64,000 nucleotides of DNA. It comes from Patiria pectinifera (Eukaryota > Echinodermata > Asteroidea > Valvatida > Asterinidae). Of this stretch, positions 1-11,400 are shown in pieces. Under the pieces are notes generated by a model. The model saw only the letters and a list, made by a program, of their open reading frames with translations. It was not told the DNA's origin and made no database searches. The translations under genes and the position numbers were made by a program. How positions within the stretch are numbered: the first letter of the stretch is position 1; each line of letters starts with the position of its first letter. The stretch lies in the NCBI GenBank assembly GCA_029964075.1, contig CM057144.1, positions 12,609,281-12,673,280 of the forward strand. Direction: 5' to 3'.

Positions 1-150
1 AGCCACGAACGCGGAGAAAGCTAGCAAGACATATTTGACCACAGAGTTGGTAACGTCGTCTTGATTGTCTCCCGGTCCCTCGAGCCCGCCATCTTCAAAC
101 CCACCGGTAGAATTTCCAACAATTCCAGCCATCTCCGTGTGATGCGACAT
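1..150 (-). CDS. N-terminal exon of an unidentified membrane protein, cut by the window edge
   Basis: An open frame starts with ATG at 150 on the minus strand and is still open at base 1, giving exactly 50 codons. It reads MSHHTEMAGIVGNSTGG at the start, then an acidic, glycine-rich stretch (residues 18-33, GFEDGGLEGPGDNQDD), then a hydrophobic run at residues 37-50 that looks like the beginning of a membrane helix. NST at residues 13-15 is a possible N-glycosylation site. No splice donor is seen before the edge. I do not recognise the family. The absence of stops, the codon-like composition and the acidic-then-hydrophobic order make a real first exon plausible, but it is short and unconfirmed. 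Confidence 0.45.
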   Translation of the reverse strand, partial: MSHHTEMAGIVGNSTGGFEDGGLEGPGDNQDDVTNSVVKYVLLAFSAFVA

Positions 151-2169
151 GATGGAGATTTTGCCGAAGCAGCTCGGCGATTCGCATGCCTGACGCTAAA
201 TGTCCAATGTGCGCGTTTTTGTAAGCGTACGGTTATTATGAGGCGACATCCAAGAGGCGAACTTGAACTTTAGTCAGTGTACGGCTGTTTCGTGCCGAAT
301 CTAGTTAGGAAGCTTTCTTTCGGCAAGTTAAATATTTACATTGGTTTGGCCAAGTACCCGTCCGCTTCCTATTTTTCCTCTTTTTTATCAATCATTGATT
401 TTTAATCAATCATTTCCAATTTATTTACTTATCTATTTATTTTTTGTTCTTCCAGCAAAATTGTAGCAATGTACGCAAGTTTGGAATCTGTTACAGCTCA
501 TTATCCGCTAACTTTAAAGAGTCAAGAAAATGGAAGATTCCATCTTGGAAAATCCTAGTCTGGCTCCCAGACCAAAAGATTCTGACTTTCTGATGAATGT
601 TACCTGACCTGCAATTTAGACGTCAGAGCGCCGGGAATTGTCAGGTCAGGGAGCCAGACTAGGAAAATCCGCCATCTTGAAACAAAACAAAAGGGACCGG
701 ACGAGAATCCATTTCTTTTACTTGGCCTTATATGCGCTGCTAACAAAAACTATTCACCTAAACGTTCGTTTCTTTCTTTCTTTTTAAATAATGGTTGATG
801 TATGATTTAAATAATTCAAAACAGCAACTTGAACAATGTTATGCAAAAGTAACTATAAAAATTGTCAACAACATAAAGTCCATCAAATTTGATTGAAAAC
901 ATGAAAATGATGAGTTGTGCATGTTTTTTACTTTAGGTATGGGAAATTAATCATTAATTTTGTTCACGTGGTATCAACAATTTGCAGAATCACATTTTGT
1001 ATTCAACGTTTAATTTTTTAGATTGGTTTGTACACTTTCGTTCATCTTTGAAATGTGTTTGTTTATAAAGCTCTTCTTCAGAAAACAGCCGTCACTATAT
1101 CCATGCCAATCCGTCTTCTCCGAACAATTGAGAGGGGGGAATGGGGAAAAAGGAACCAAATATAATCAGATGGAGCTGTCAAGAATGATTGGGCATTATT
1201 GAGTGTTTGGGCGCTGATAAATATCTCACAAGAGAGAAGAGCACACAGAACGTGCAGTTTCCGTCGGACCGGGGTACGATGGCTTGGAAATTGAACTCTC
1301 TCTCCCGCTACGTGCTTGACGCGGCCCCATCTAAGATGCGTTGCCGAGTAACACTTTCTCTGTGTGATTAGAAATCCTCCTTGTCCGCGGATGAGGAAGA
1401 GATTCGATCATGAGGCGAAATAGAAGACGATAATTGCCATCCATGTGCTCTTTTCTCTCGACCCTAATGACGTATTCCAGAAAGACATTGGCGATCTTCT
1501 ATCCACCTGCCACAGTTTGTTCTGAAAGGTTACGTCAGCAATGTTGATAGTGTCACGAGTATGTTTGTCAATTCCCGGGTGAATAAGATCGTGCACGGAA
1601 TACTCAATCGAGAAATACGATTACATTGTAATAGGGAACCGTGTTTACGTGGAGACGTGGATGAGGTTAATTTCAAATTTTACCAATCAACGTTGCTAAG
1701 ATGAAGCCTTATTTCTCTAATTTGGACGGTACTTTGGCTTTGTTTGTGATGCACATTTTGATGATGTTATCCACAGATCTGTATAAGCTCGTAAAAATAG
1801 TTCAATTTTGGACAGGGAAAAACAAGGAAACTGGGTCTACAGACAAAACATTGTTTCAAGTGTATAGACAGGCGCCCGACAAGTTCAGTTGGTTGGTAAC
1901 CACATTGTTTCAATCTAGTGTTGAGAATTTACGTTGGCGCACATCTACTTTCATCCCCTGCTCAGGACTCCACTGTTGCATCGTTCTGCACGCGCTTCAC
2001 TGTTTCCAGTCACACTACATGTCCTCCCTTCATAGTTGGAATCCCTTCAGTCTCCTGACGACGGGCAGAGCATACTGTCCGAAACGTTGAGGTCTTCCCC
2101 GGTTCTTTTCTAAACCTTACAAACTCACAAAAGAGATTTGTCCCATATATGGTGATACCGTAAATCCAA
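151..2169. other. Intergenic, no recognised gene
   Basis: AT-rich sequence without a supported gene. It holds the inverted repeat at 553-664. On the minus strand, 1408-1626 is an open stretch containing HDLIHPGIDKHTRDTINIAD; I could not assign it to a family or join it to other exons. Near 2050-2090 there is a 'gacgacgggcagagcatactgtccgaaacgttga'-type tail (quoted in parts: gacgacgggcagagc, then atactgtccgaaacgttga), a sequence style common at the ends of invertebrate retroelements. That suggests the 1701-2090 plus-strand frame is repeat debris. Confidence 0.5.
553..664. repeat. Short inverted repeat (fold-back)
   Basis: The ends are inverted copies of each other: tcctagtctggctccc at the left and gggagccagactagga at the right, about 110 bp apart. 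The same 'agtctggttccctgac' style sequence occurs inside the family A elements (for example near 16430 and 16495), so this may be a relic of that family. Confidence 0.7.
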
Positions 2170-2664
2170 TTATCTTATTACCTTAGCCCTATAGTTAGAG
2201 AATCTAAAAGTTGGAAAGTGATCCACTGCGGATCGACGCAGCACACCAGGATCACATCCCGGAGAATTAAACAAGGATTTTGATAAAAGGTTACTGAGCA
2301 AACGGCAACCTTTCTCGGCCATTACCCAGACACTTGAATTTGTCTGTGGGCTAAATGCTCCAGCAATCAAGGAAGTGTACGGTACATCGATTACCAAAGA
2401 GTCAACTCTCTTGCGTAAACCATGCTGGCGGAGGGCTTCCGAGCAAACACTTTTAACGCACTTTGAGAGTGACATGAATGATCCGCTGCCGCGCTCAGCC
2501 CCGTCCGTTGGACCGTCTTCGCTTACAAAAACGCTCGGCTGAGTGTTGACGAGGGGCAGTGAATGATACGATGATCCACTATAGGATGCTGCCTTATGTA
2601 AATAAACCGAATCAGTAAGCCCTGCCCACTGTGCGCGTAGGGCAACAAAGGGCGCGCGCGCCAT
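2170..2664 (-). CDS. Unidentified 164-codon open frame, possible first exon
   Basis: ATG at 2664 opens a frame of 164 codons on the minus strand. The start is MARAPFVALRAQWAGL, arginine-rich and without acidic residues, which could be a mitochondrial-type leader. The middle is serine-rich (residues 22-75), and the end reads FPTFRFSNYRAK before VIR-stop. The sequence GCTAAG|GTAATA just before the stop is a usable splice donor, so the natural end may be a splice near codon 161 rather than the stop. I do not recognise the protein, and no matching downstream exon was identified. It may be a real exon or a chance frame. The length without stops in AT-rich DNA and its locally higher GC content favour something real, but only weakly. 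Confidence 0.3.
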   Translation of the reverse strand: MARAPFVALRAQWAGLTDSVYLHKAASYSGSSYHSLPLVNTQPSVFVSEDGPTDGAERGSGSFMSLSKCVKSVCSEALRQHGLRKRVDSLVIDVPYTSLIAGAFSPQTNSSVWVMAEKGCRLLSNLLSKSLFNSPGCDPGVLRRSAVDHFPTFRFSNYRAKVIR

Positions 2665-2671
2665 TATGAAA

Positions 2672-2835
2672 ATCAGACTCTTTTTCCCTTTTATTGGTTA
2701 AACCCTCTCACGTGACCGGTCCCACTCCTAATTATCTATGCATGAGCATGCGCAATACCACCAACGAGCCCGTATTTCATAAGACCTAAATTCATGCTAC
2801 ACCGGCCCTTCAATGCCACACTGCATATTCCAGCC
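2672..2835 (+). repeat. Fragment of repeat family D
   Basis: The stretch with 'cccttttattggtta', 'catgcgcaataccacca' and 'ctacaccgg' matches in order the longer copies at 32180-32775 and 38690-39185. It is a truncated, diverged copy. Confidence 0.55.
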
Positions 2836-4546
2836 GTGCGCATCATACGCGCGTGCCCGCATATCGGACTTCTGTGCACGCATGTCGGACATTAATCTAG
2901 GCTGTGATTGGTCAAAGCATTGTTGGGCGGGACTGGTCTGGTTCCCTGTCCCATTGTCATTTGGACTTCAAATATGGGACAAGTAGTAGCAACCTCGTCC
3001 CCCCGGCCGGTGCTCACTTTATTTCCAACCTCGTTTCAAATAGTAAGCCCTTGATAGGAAACTTTCTTCCTGTATCCTGATTCGATACCGCAATTGGCTA
3101 GGAATGGATTTTTATCGTGTAATTGGTGCTATTATTCACAACGTGCAGTGCGATCATTCGTTCACGCATTCGTTCACGTTCGATCATTCGTTCATGCATA
3201 GGTCTGAATCCCGCCTCGTGAATTCAAAATCACAACGGTAATGGTTGCGCGCAACCAGCCTATTGCAAAATGGGAATATGCCGCGCTACCAAATAATGTG
3301 CAATTTCCGACGTGATGAGCTTCGATTTTAGCTGAATTCGAAAGTGTCCCTGGCAAATATCAATAAAGAAAGAGGCATTGCTGTTTAGTATTTACAACTT
3401 AATGTAGAAATGCTTGAAAGTTGCCTTCGTGGAGAGACTGGTGATTTTGCGTTATGGTTAGACAAGAGTCATTTTTTTGATAGCTTTGTGTTCAATTATC
3501 GTGCATGCACGAGGTAGGCGGGTAGCCTTGGTCAAGGCATACGTCATTATTCGTCCGCACTCGGTAAACAATCGGCGGCATATCCTCGCTATGTGGGGCA
3601 TCAAAAATACAGCGCAAACAGCGACCTCATGCAGCCACTATTGTATGTAAATCATTTGGATCCAGACGAACGCCTTGGTCCAATCGTCCATGTGAGGTTT
3701 GGGGGTGGTGCTAATTATGCTAATAGCCTAAGCTGACCTTAAAAGTCGTTTACTTATTGGTCGATCGTGGCGTGGAAACTTGCATATAGTTTGCGAGCAG
3801 TACTGGCGAGACAGTACTAATAATACATACTTACACGTTGCGGGGTTTTTTCGCTAGATTTCCAGCGCATGATCTCATATGCGAATACAGACAAGCGTAG
3901 GCGGGGCAAATATGTGGAGTGTCCAATCACACCTGGGTAAATCTCGACGTCATCCAACCATTTGCAGCTATTCGCCTTTTGCGGACGTGTCAGAAACCAC
4001 ATTTTTTGTGCATTGGAAATTTAATATCCACCGCGCGCGCGCAGTGAAGTGATTAAACAGCGTCGTTCATTTTTCTGTGTGGGATCCGTGGTGCAAGCGT
4101 GTGCTTCTGGTTCACTGGCGTGTAGAATGGAATGGCCTGTCCAGTCTAAAGAACTTAACACAATGGGCAATGGAACTAAAATGCCACGGTCACTATGGCA
4201 GAACTGAGTAAAACTAAAAATGACTTTGAGCTTATTCGGCCAGCGCAAAAGATATAGAGCTGCTGTAGGAATTTCACTGCAAGTTGTGTGTAAAACATCA
4301 GGTCAAAACAGGGAAAATACGGGGAGAGGTTACGCCCTCAATAATGCTTCGTTTGCAGGCATCTTTTTTTATTGTTTGGGTAAAGGAAAATTGACAAGGA
4401 GGTTTGTCGCCGATGTAGCTAACCGATCGTGACATTTACACCATTCGCTGTGACAGGCTTTATGTTCTTGCCTTAGCTTCTCTTCAAATCAGCCGAACAA
4501 GTCGTCTGGAGATCGTCAGAACAGTTTTGATCTTTAGTTCCAAACT
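2836..4546. other. Intergenic upstream region of the SLC18-like gene
   Basis: No gene recognised. Around 3145-3200 the words cattcgttcacg and cgatcattcgttca recur as a short degenerate tandem repeat. Open frames at 3817-4432 on both strands are short and have no family-like features. No confident TATA box or initiator could be chosen ahead of 4547. Confidence 0.45.
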
Positions 4547-5923
4547 ATGGCCGAAATTTCGAGGAGGACGAAGTGGCTGAGGATTGTCTCGAGCATTGGG
4601 GCCCTGTATCTGGACAGCTGCTTGCACGGAGCCGTCGTGCCGATTGTTTCCGAGTGGGCTTGGGCAACTTCCGACGTCCCCCTCACCACAAACCGATCAC
4701 ACACCGGTGGAGACGAAGAAACAAGGGCCAGTTTCGCAATTGATGCCATTTTCCTTTCTACTGGACTTGTAGAGATCGGGTTATCGCCCATTGCTGGTAT
4801 GGCAGCCGACCGGTTTGGGTTTGATGTGGTCATTTTGGCTGGGCTTCTGGTTGGAATATTGAAATGTCTTCTGTTTGGACTTCTAGGCACATCGATTGTG
4901 ATTGTTTCAATCAATCGTGTTCTTCAAGGTGTAGTGAGTGCCTTTACACAGACCATAGCAATGGCTCGTATTAGAGATGTATATGCAGAGGCATCGCCAG
5001 AGTGCGCCAACGTGATGGCGATAGCCATGTTCAAAATGGCATTTAATTTCTTTGCGGGACTCTTCATTGGAGAACTGTACGGATATTTGAAGTATCGAGT
5101 ATTCCTCCTGTTTCTACCCATCTCTTTACTTCTCATCATCGGCGTATTGGTAACATTCAGAACTGACAATTTCCATTCAAAAGACGAATCGAAGGAAGGG
5201 AGCGAATGCCAGCAAAACCCGTCTTCAGCTGTTCAGTGGAGGGTGATCTGCGACGTCCAGCTCATGGTCGTTGCAACCTGCTTCGTGGTTTCAAATCTTG
5301 GCCAGTCTTCCTTGGAACCATCTTTTGCCGTGTGGATGAAATCTGCCTTCGGGGCGGGTCCGGAATCCACAGGTGTCATTCTTGGGCTCTGCGGGGTGGC
5401 AACGATCACAACCAGCCTCGCCAGCGCTCAGATCCTACCCACTCTTCAGCACCGATCCTGGATCTTCTGCTTGACATCTCTCTGTACGGCGGGAGTACCT
5501 TTGCTTCTTGTCAGCTTCTCACCGAGCATCGTTCTAGCCGGTGCCGGCCTGTGCGCTCATTTCTTCGGCGCCACTGCTGCGCGTTTCACGCTCCTCCTGA
5601 TGTGTTCTACCATCGCCAACAGCCGCTATCCCCAAGCCTACGGTCTAGTCTTTTCCGTGCTCAACGTAGGCTGGGCGGCTTCCTTTCTCCTTGGACCCCT
5701 CCTTGCCTCCTACCTGTTTGGATCCGTTTGCGTCATCTGTATCATCGGAGTAGCTTGCATTGCCAGTTCCCTACTCACAATTATCTTACAGACGCTTGAC
5801 TCCAAGCAAGGACCCAATTTCATGGACTGTTTTCCTAAGGAATATCCCGAGTATCAGATAGTGACCTCTACCGAAGGCCCTCCATTGCCTTATGAGGAAG
5901 TTATTCAGCAGCCGAATTATTAA
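4547..5923 (+). CDS. SLC18-like (vesicular amine transporter-type) MFS transporter, single exon
   Basis: This is an intact 458-residue frame with no introns. Hydrophobic segments in two blocks fit a 12-helix major facilitator. TM1 (about residues 14-36) reads ALYLDSCLHGAVVPIV. It matches the 'LDxxLxxxVVPI' pattern of vesicular monoamine and acetylcholine transporters, including the TM1 aspartate (D23). The first loop between TM1 and TM2 carries an NRS glycosylation site (N49), as in SLC18 lumenal loops. The loop 2-3 MFS motif is present as GMAADRFG (84-91). The C-terminal tail holds tyrosine and acidic residues (EYPEYQ, PYEEV) that could serve in trafficking. Known SLC18 proteins use the vesicle proton gradient to load amines; whether this one does is inference. 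The mid-loop and C-half are divergent, so another DHA1-type drug:H+ antiporter is possible. The start is the first in-frame ATG, followed by GCC. Confidence 0.72.
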   Translation: MAEISRRTKWLRIVSSIGALYLDSCLHGAVVPIVSEWAWATSDVPLTTNRSHTGGDEETRASFAIDAIFLSTGLVEIGLSPIAGMAADRFGFDVVILAGLLVGILKCLLFGLLGTSIVIVSINRVLQGVVSAFTQTIAMARIRDVYAEASPECANVMAIAMFKMAFNFFAGLFIGELYGYLKYRVFLLFLPISLLLIIGVLVTFRTDNFHSKDESKEGSECQQNPSSAVQWRVICDVQLMVVATCFVVSNLGQSSLEPSFAVWMKSAFGAGPESTGVILGLCGVATITTSLASAQILPTLQHRSWIFCLTSLCTAGVPLLLVSFSPSIVLAGAGLCAHFFGATAARFTLLLMCSTIANSRYPQAYGLVFSVLNVGWAASFLLGPLLASYLFGSVCVICIIGVACIASSLLTIILQTLDSKQGPNFMDCFPKEYPEYQIVTSTEGPPLPYEEVIQQPNY

Positions 5924-7715
5924 TCATTTAAAATATTGAAGGGATATGTTTGATGTTATGGCTTATTTTGGTTGTGTTATGAATGTTGTACATGTACAAA
6001 GAAACAAACACTTCTTTAAGTCGAACTCTTGCACAAAACATGTTTGATAGTCTCTCTCAAATGACGTCACTTCCTACAGTTTGCCAAAGTGCATCGGGAT
6101 TTTGGGCGTCAAAATTTCGTGACGCGAATCGGCTGCGGCTTATTTCGAAGAACTTTCGAGCAACTGCCCTGTGGCAACTGCAGACTGCAGCTAGCAACAC
6201 GCGCGCATGTTTAGAACATTTTGTCATTTTGCACATTGCGTGCACACGCACATGATGGCGTTGAATACGCACGCAGTTGTAATTTTCCTACACTGAGATG
6301 GCGTCCTATGAGAGAGATCCATTGATCTCCATAATGGAGATCACTGGAGAGATCTGTGATAAAAAGGTCAATAACGATGATAGTATATACCAGGACAATT
6401 TCTCATTTTAAAGGATTATAATAATTCCGCGTATATATAAAATGATAACTATCAGTATCAGGATGGCAATATTGGCAATGCAAATTGTACTGACAATGAC
6501 AAGTAGAAACAGTAGCCAGAAAATAAACGATCAATTGAAATACAGAAAAACTTTTGAATCGTAAATTTATGTTATTTACCAAAATATAATATAGAGTCAA
6601 AATGATATGAAAAACATACACACGTTCATGAGCTACTGAATGAATAACATTTTTGTCTGCACATTGAAGTGCCTTACTTGTCCCCCACTCCACCCCAAAT
6701 ATTTGTTTTTGTTTTTTTTAAATAACACTTCAAATATTAAAACAAAATCAATTTCTTTAATACACTATTTATTCTCCCTCCCCCCCCCCCCTTGACGCTT
6801 TTTTACAAACCCGCTGCACTGGCGTAAACGAGGGATATTTTCGTAAGCAAATAAAAATTAAAAAGTTCACCTTTTTAAACTGAAAAAAGCATCAATTTTG
6901 GAGGATAAAACACAAACGGATTTAATTTTTTCCACAATTTCGCTCAATGCGCCAAAAATAATCGGATAATAATGAAAAGGTCCAGGAAATCTAATAATGT
7001 ACGCATACAGTTTTCCTTCAACAGTTTTCAATCATACTTTAACCAACTGACTACAAATTTTACTGTATCAAAATTCAAGGTCACTGTGAAATTCTAGTAA
7101 GGAATGCATATATAATTCTACTAACTACCATGCCACATACATTGAAAATATAGCATAATCATCCTTTTGTATTTTACGGCTATTACAAGCTTGTATATGA
7201 TGATATAAATAAACAATAATTATTTGTATGGCTGCAACCGTATACTAAATCATACTTTAACAAGTAATTTGAAATTATACTGCGATGTATAAAAATAACC
7301 TATAATACGCGTGAGTTACACTAAAATTAATAAAATGACTAAATCTTGCTGTTTGTTCCTTTTGTTCCGACTTGTGTGGGTGTGTGTTAAGTATTGGGTG
7401 TCTGTCGTTTCAATAAAGGCAGCATCTTCCTCAAGCGCTACTTAAGACCGAACACCAGGCCTTTCAACTTTTACGATTTCAAGTTATTTATTAATTTATT
7501 TTAGCTTTTCCAACCATTCTAATACGGATCTCGGAGGGAGTTCTCTAAGAGATAATCTGGATATTAACATGTCTTTGAAGTACTGAAATAAAACATCTTA
7601 AGCGAATACAAATTCGTCACTCTAGTGCCTCTATCAGTAACTTCCGTCCTTTTTGTTTTCGGACAAAATTATTGTAGTCGGCTAAAATTTATATTCCCAA
7701 GCATCTGGTGATTAA
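5924..7715. other. Intergenic, AT-rich
   Basis: No gene recognised after the SLC18-like stop codon. The region contains a 12-base C run near 6781-6792 and low-complexity AT sequence. The short minus-strand frame at 6403-6693 is hydrophobic low-complexity translation without family signals. Confidence 0.5.
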
Positions 7716-8172
7716 AATATATCGTCGTGTGTCCGGCAGAAGGGCATATGTGCATATTCCCTTATGCAATAGCGCGTGATGACCAACATGTTCCCAGCAA
7801 AAGGGCATATGCAGAAAACTGCCTCCATATTATGCATATATTATAAGGGCATATGTGCATATTCCCTTATGCAATAGCGCGTAATGATCAAAATGTTCCC
7901 AGCAAAAGGGCATATGCAGAAAACTGCCTCCATATTATGCATATATTATAAGGGCATATGTGCATATTCCCTTATGCAATAGCGCGTAATGATCAAAATG
8001 TTCCCAGCAAAAGGGCATATGCAGAAAACTGCCTCCATTGTAATGAAATTTAAACATTTGATTCAAAATGCGCGCGAGGGAACAATGAAACCTTTCCAAT
8101 GCAATTTTCTTGAAAATGATTTTTGCGTCAGAACGCTCATATGCCCTTCTGCCGGGCACCCGACGATATATT
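7716..8172. mobile_element. MITE-like element with internal 105-bp tandem units
   Basis: The ends are inverted repeats of about 32 bp: aatatatcgtcgtgtgtccg... at the left, and at the right the complement of tatatcgtcgggtgcccggc. Both continue into cagaagggcatatg. Inside, a unit beginning agggcatatgtgcatattcc starts at 7741, 7846 and 7951, a period of 105 bp. No coding capacity is seen. The structure suggests a non-autonomous DNA transposon that has expanded its subterminal part in tandem. Confidence 0.75.
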
Positions 8173-8484
8173 GCTGCATTTGAAATTCAATTATAGATAT
8201 AATTAATTATACAGTCTCAAAAGGTATTTCTTGTTCCCATTTTCTCGAATCTAAAATTCAAACTAGGATATCAAGTGATGTTGAATATACGTTGAACTTG
8301 TAGCTCTGTATATGACTTGTACTGGTGCAAGAAAACTTTGGTCAATAAATCTCACTTAAAGATCTTTCTAAACAATTACAAATAACGATAGTGTTTCGAT
8401 AGTGTTTCGCTTGGTGAGTTTCTAAAGCTAAAGTTTTAGAATGTTTCATTCGACATGAAAGACGGCCTATCTGCATTTGAAAAC

Positions 8485-11400
8485 TCACAAGGCCATCGCA
8501 GCCCAGGCTACAATCAGTATGGTGCCTCCGTATGGTGCGAATTTCACCAGGGCGGGGTCGCTGGTCATTGCATAGTAATAACACGGGACACAGAACAAGG
8601 TCATCCCAGAGACCATCAAGGAGCCAACCTAAAACACGAAAGAATATTTTGGTAACGATTTCGTTTTTAAAGATTCGAATACAATGTATGTTATGTAAAC
8701 AAAATGTCGTGTGTGGGTTTTTTTTATGGAGGTGGGAGGGGGTTGGGGCTGGGATTTTTTTTTCTATTTTTTTTTACCAAGACATCGAATTGTGCATGGG
8801 CGGCGACCCCAGGGGATTGGGTTATTTGTTTTTGTTTTTGTTTTTGTTTTTGGGGTGTTTTTTTGGGGGGAGAGGAAATCCCCCAACGGAACACCAACGG
8901 AATGGTCTCCCCCCCCCCCCCAATAATTACCCCATACATGTAGATTTTAACCCAATGTGCCTAAATCTGAACTTTATTTTCCACAAAAAAGGTGTATACC
9001 GCTGGTTTAATGCATTACGGTACTTCTCAGTGCCACTCCTTGAGAGAACCACTTCACACAATCAATCCACCATATTCCCCGAAGTTAATGGGTTTCCCCC
9101 AGCATGCATACCTCAAACCGCATGCCATTAGAAATGTGGCGCGTACGAGATACGTACGTATGCAGCTCGGAAAATTTAGCTGGGAAACTTGTGTGGAGTC
9201 ATTTCGCCAAACCCACATTATCTTAACATTTTTTTATGTTAGATACGCATTGCGCATAATGTGCACGATGAAATAAACCACGACAAAACGGCGTGATTTA
9301 GAAAGCAACTTTTTTTTTAGCCGCATACGTATTCCGTACGTGCGCGTACCATTTCTAACGATTACTATACTCCAGTTGTCGGTCACATCATCATGGTGAC
9401 CGATACGTCGATTTGATACATCTGGTACTTCTCAGAATACCGTCCCTGCCCATGGTAGGCCCTATATCAACTTTCCCCACGATTGTAGAAGTATGGGGCC
9501 AAATGTATACATGTCAATTAGGGCAACTGTGTACACAAATGCCACTCCCCGATATTTCACAATTGAGCAGAGACCCTAAATACATAGATATTACATGGAC
9601 TTCAACCCCAAGGGCCGAGTGTTAATGTTCTCAATCACAAATACAACACGTTTCATTTTACTACGAAAGAGCAACCCAAATCGATACCAGGGACTTCCGT
9701 GATAGCACATATTGCTGCCATATTACTGTTCCATTTGGTCGTGCACTAAAATTGATATTTAGTTATTGTGTATATAGTGTTGATGCATCGCATGCAAATC
9801 TCAAAACGTATACCGTATGGACGTTAAAATACCTGGAACATAAATTATACAGGGTTATTTTTGTTTGTCTTTAATGGAGTTTTAGCCAGATGGTATAGTA
9901 TCCATATTTAAAACATAACGAGCACTAACTAGAGGTCTATGTCTGTTTGAAAACAGAACCTAGGGCTTTATTCCGCATTATATTTTTTGTATGACTATGC
10001 TTTTTTGCCGAGGTGCAGTGATGTACATTATGATGTTTATGTTCAAACATTCATCTTGATTACACTTGTCAATGCTCATTTTTGCATTGTGGTCTTTGTT
10101 TGTACTAAGGTTGAAGTCAATCCAGTGAAAGGAAGTGCTAAATTTGGAAGCAGAATGAAACTGTAAATCCCTATGAAAAAAATCATAAAAAATCAACAAT
10201 GACGTCATGGTGACGTCTTTTCGGAATTTGCATACTAGTACCATTATCTAGATATCCACCAAGTTTCATGGCGATCGGACTTTCCCTTTATGTGTTTTTT
10301 TCCAACGCGGTAAATTGACCACAGACGAATTTTGTTTAGTAGGGTATAACGGGGAAAACCAACACCGTGTCAACACTCATCGTTAACGTCATGAAATGTG
10401 CTTTCGAATCTGCGAGAAGCGTTAGTAGTCTCAACCATTCAGGGACTGTGTTTTCCCAACGATGGCATTTCAGAAGCCGAGCAATGAGGAATTGCGCGGT
10501 TTTGGGGAGACGAAAGAAGCTCGTACGTGGTCGTTTAATTAAATACGTTAATGGTTACTCGTAAACAGTTAATGGTTAAACTGAAGTTATACAGGGTGAA
10601 TACAAAAACAAGGAAACCCAGATGTAACTGTGAATTATACAAAAATATCTCATCAATATTTTCAAATAGGTTAAAGATCATGTGAAACGCCAATGTGTCT
10701 TCTTTCCAATGACACCTTGATTGTGTGTCTGTGGCAACGGAGGACTAAGCATCCGTTGTTATTCTGCCAAGGGTTCAAACCTGTAATTGGCCAAGTTTCA
10801 CCTGGCCGTAAAGATTGCTGGCTGGTTTGTTATGCAAAGGTTGAAATGGAGTGGAAAGAGGTGATGGCCACGTTGAAGGCATTGGGCCCCGAGTGGTTAA
10901 CTGCAACAACGAGAGTGGTTAAATCACTGAGTTAAATTGAATAATTTGTTTTAAACAAAAGGATGTCTTCTTTCTTTAAATTAAACCGTTCCACATGCCC
11001 AGAATACCAGTAACCCTTTCGCACAAACTTGGCCCAGTGCAGGTTTTGACCCTCGACAGAACACCAACGAATGCTCAGTCATCCGTCGCCACAGACACAC
11101 AATCAGGGTATCATTGCAAAGAGGACACGCTGGCATTTTACATGATCTTTAACTTATTTGAAAATAGTTTGTTGGATTATTTGTATCATTTACATTTATA
11201 TAAGGGTTTCCTCTTTTTGATACACGCTGATGTAAAAGGCTTATTTCGTGAACACAACTCTAAAATATGTTAAAACTTGATGCAAAGAGTGCAAGGGAAA
11301 TAGGGCTGAATAAAAAGAAAGGGGTAATAAAAAAAAATGAGTCTGAAATATTTGAATTTGAGAGCAATTCACTAAGCGTTTGCTAGGGGATGCTAGGGAG

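Noticed and set aside
1701-2090. 129-codon plus-strand frame
   Set aside because: It has no family features, and its end carries a retroelement-type 'actgtccgaaacgttga' tail, so it is more likely repeat debris.
5206-5799. 197-codon frame inside the SLC18-like gene
   Set aside because: It is an out-of-frame shadow of the transporter coding region, lacking any domain pattern.
8532-9131. 199-codon plus-strand frame
   Set aside because: It overlaps the last TMEM256 exon antisense and runs through poly-T, poly-G and (TTTTTG)n tracts. The peptide is low complexity.
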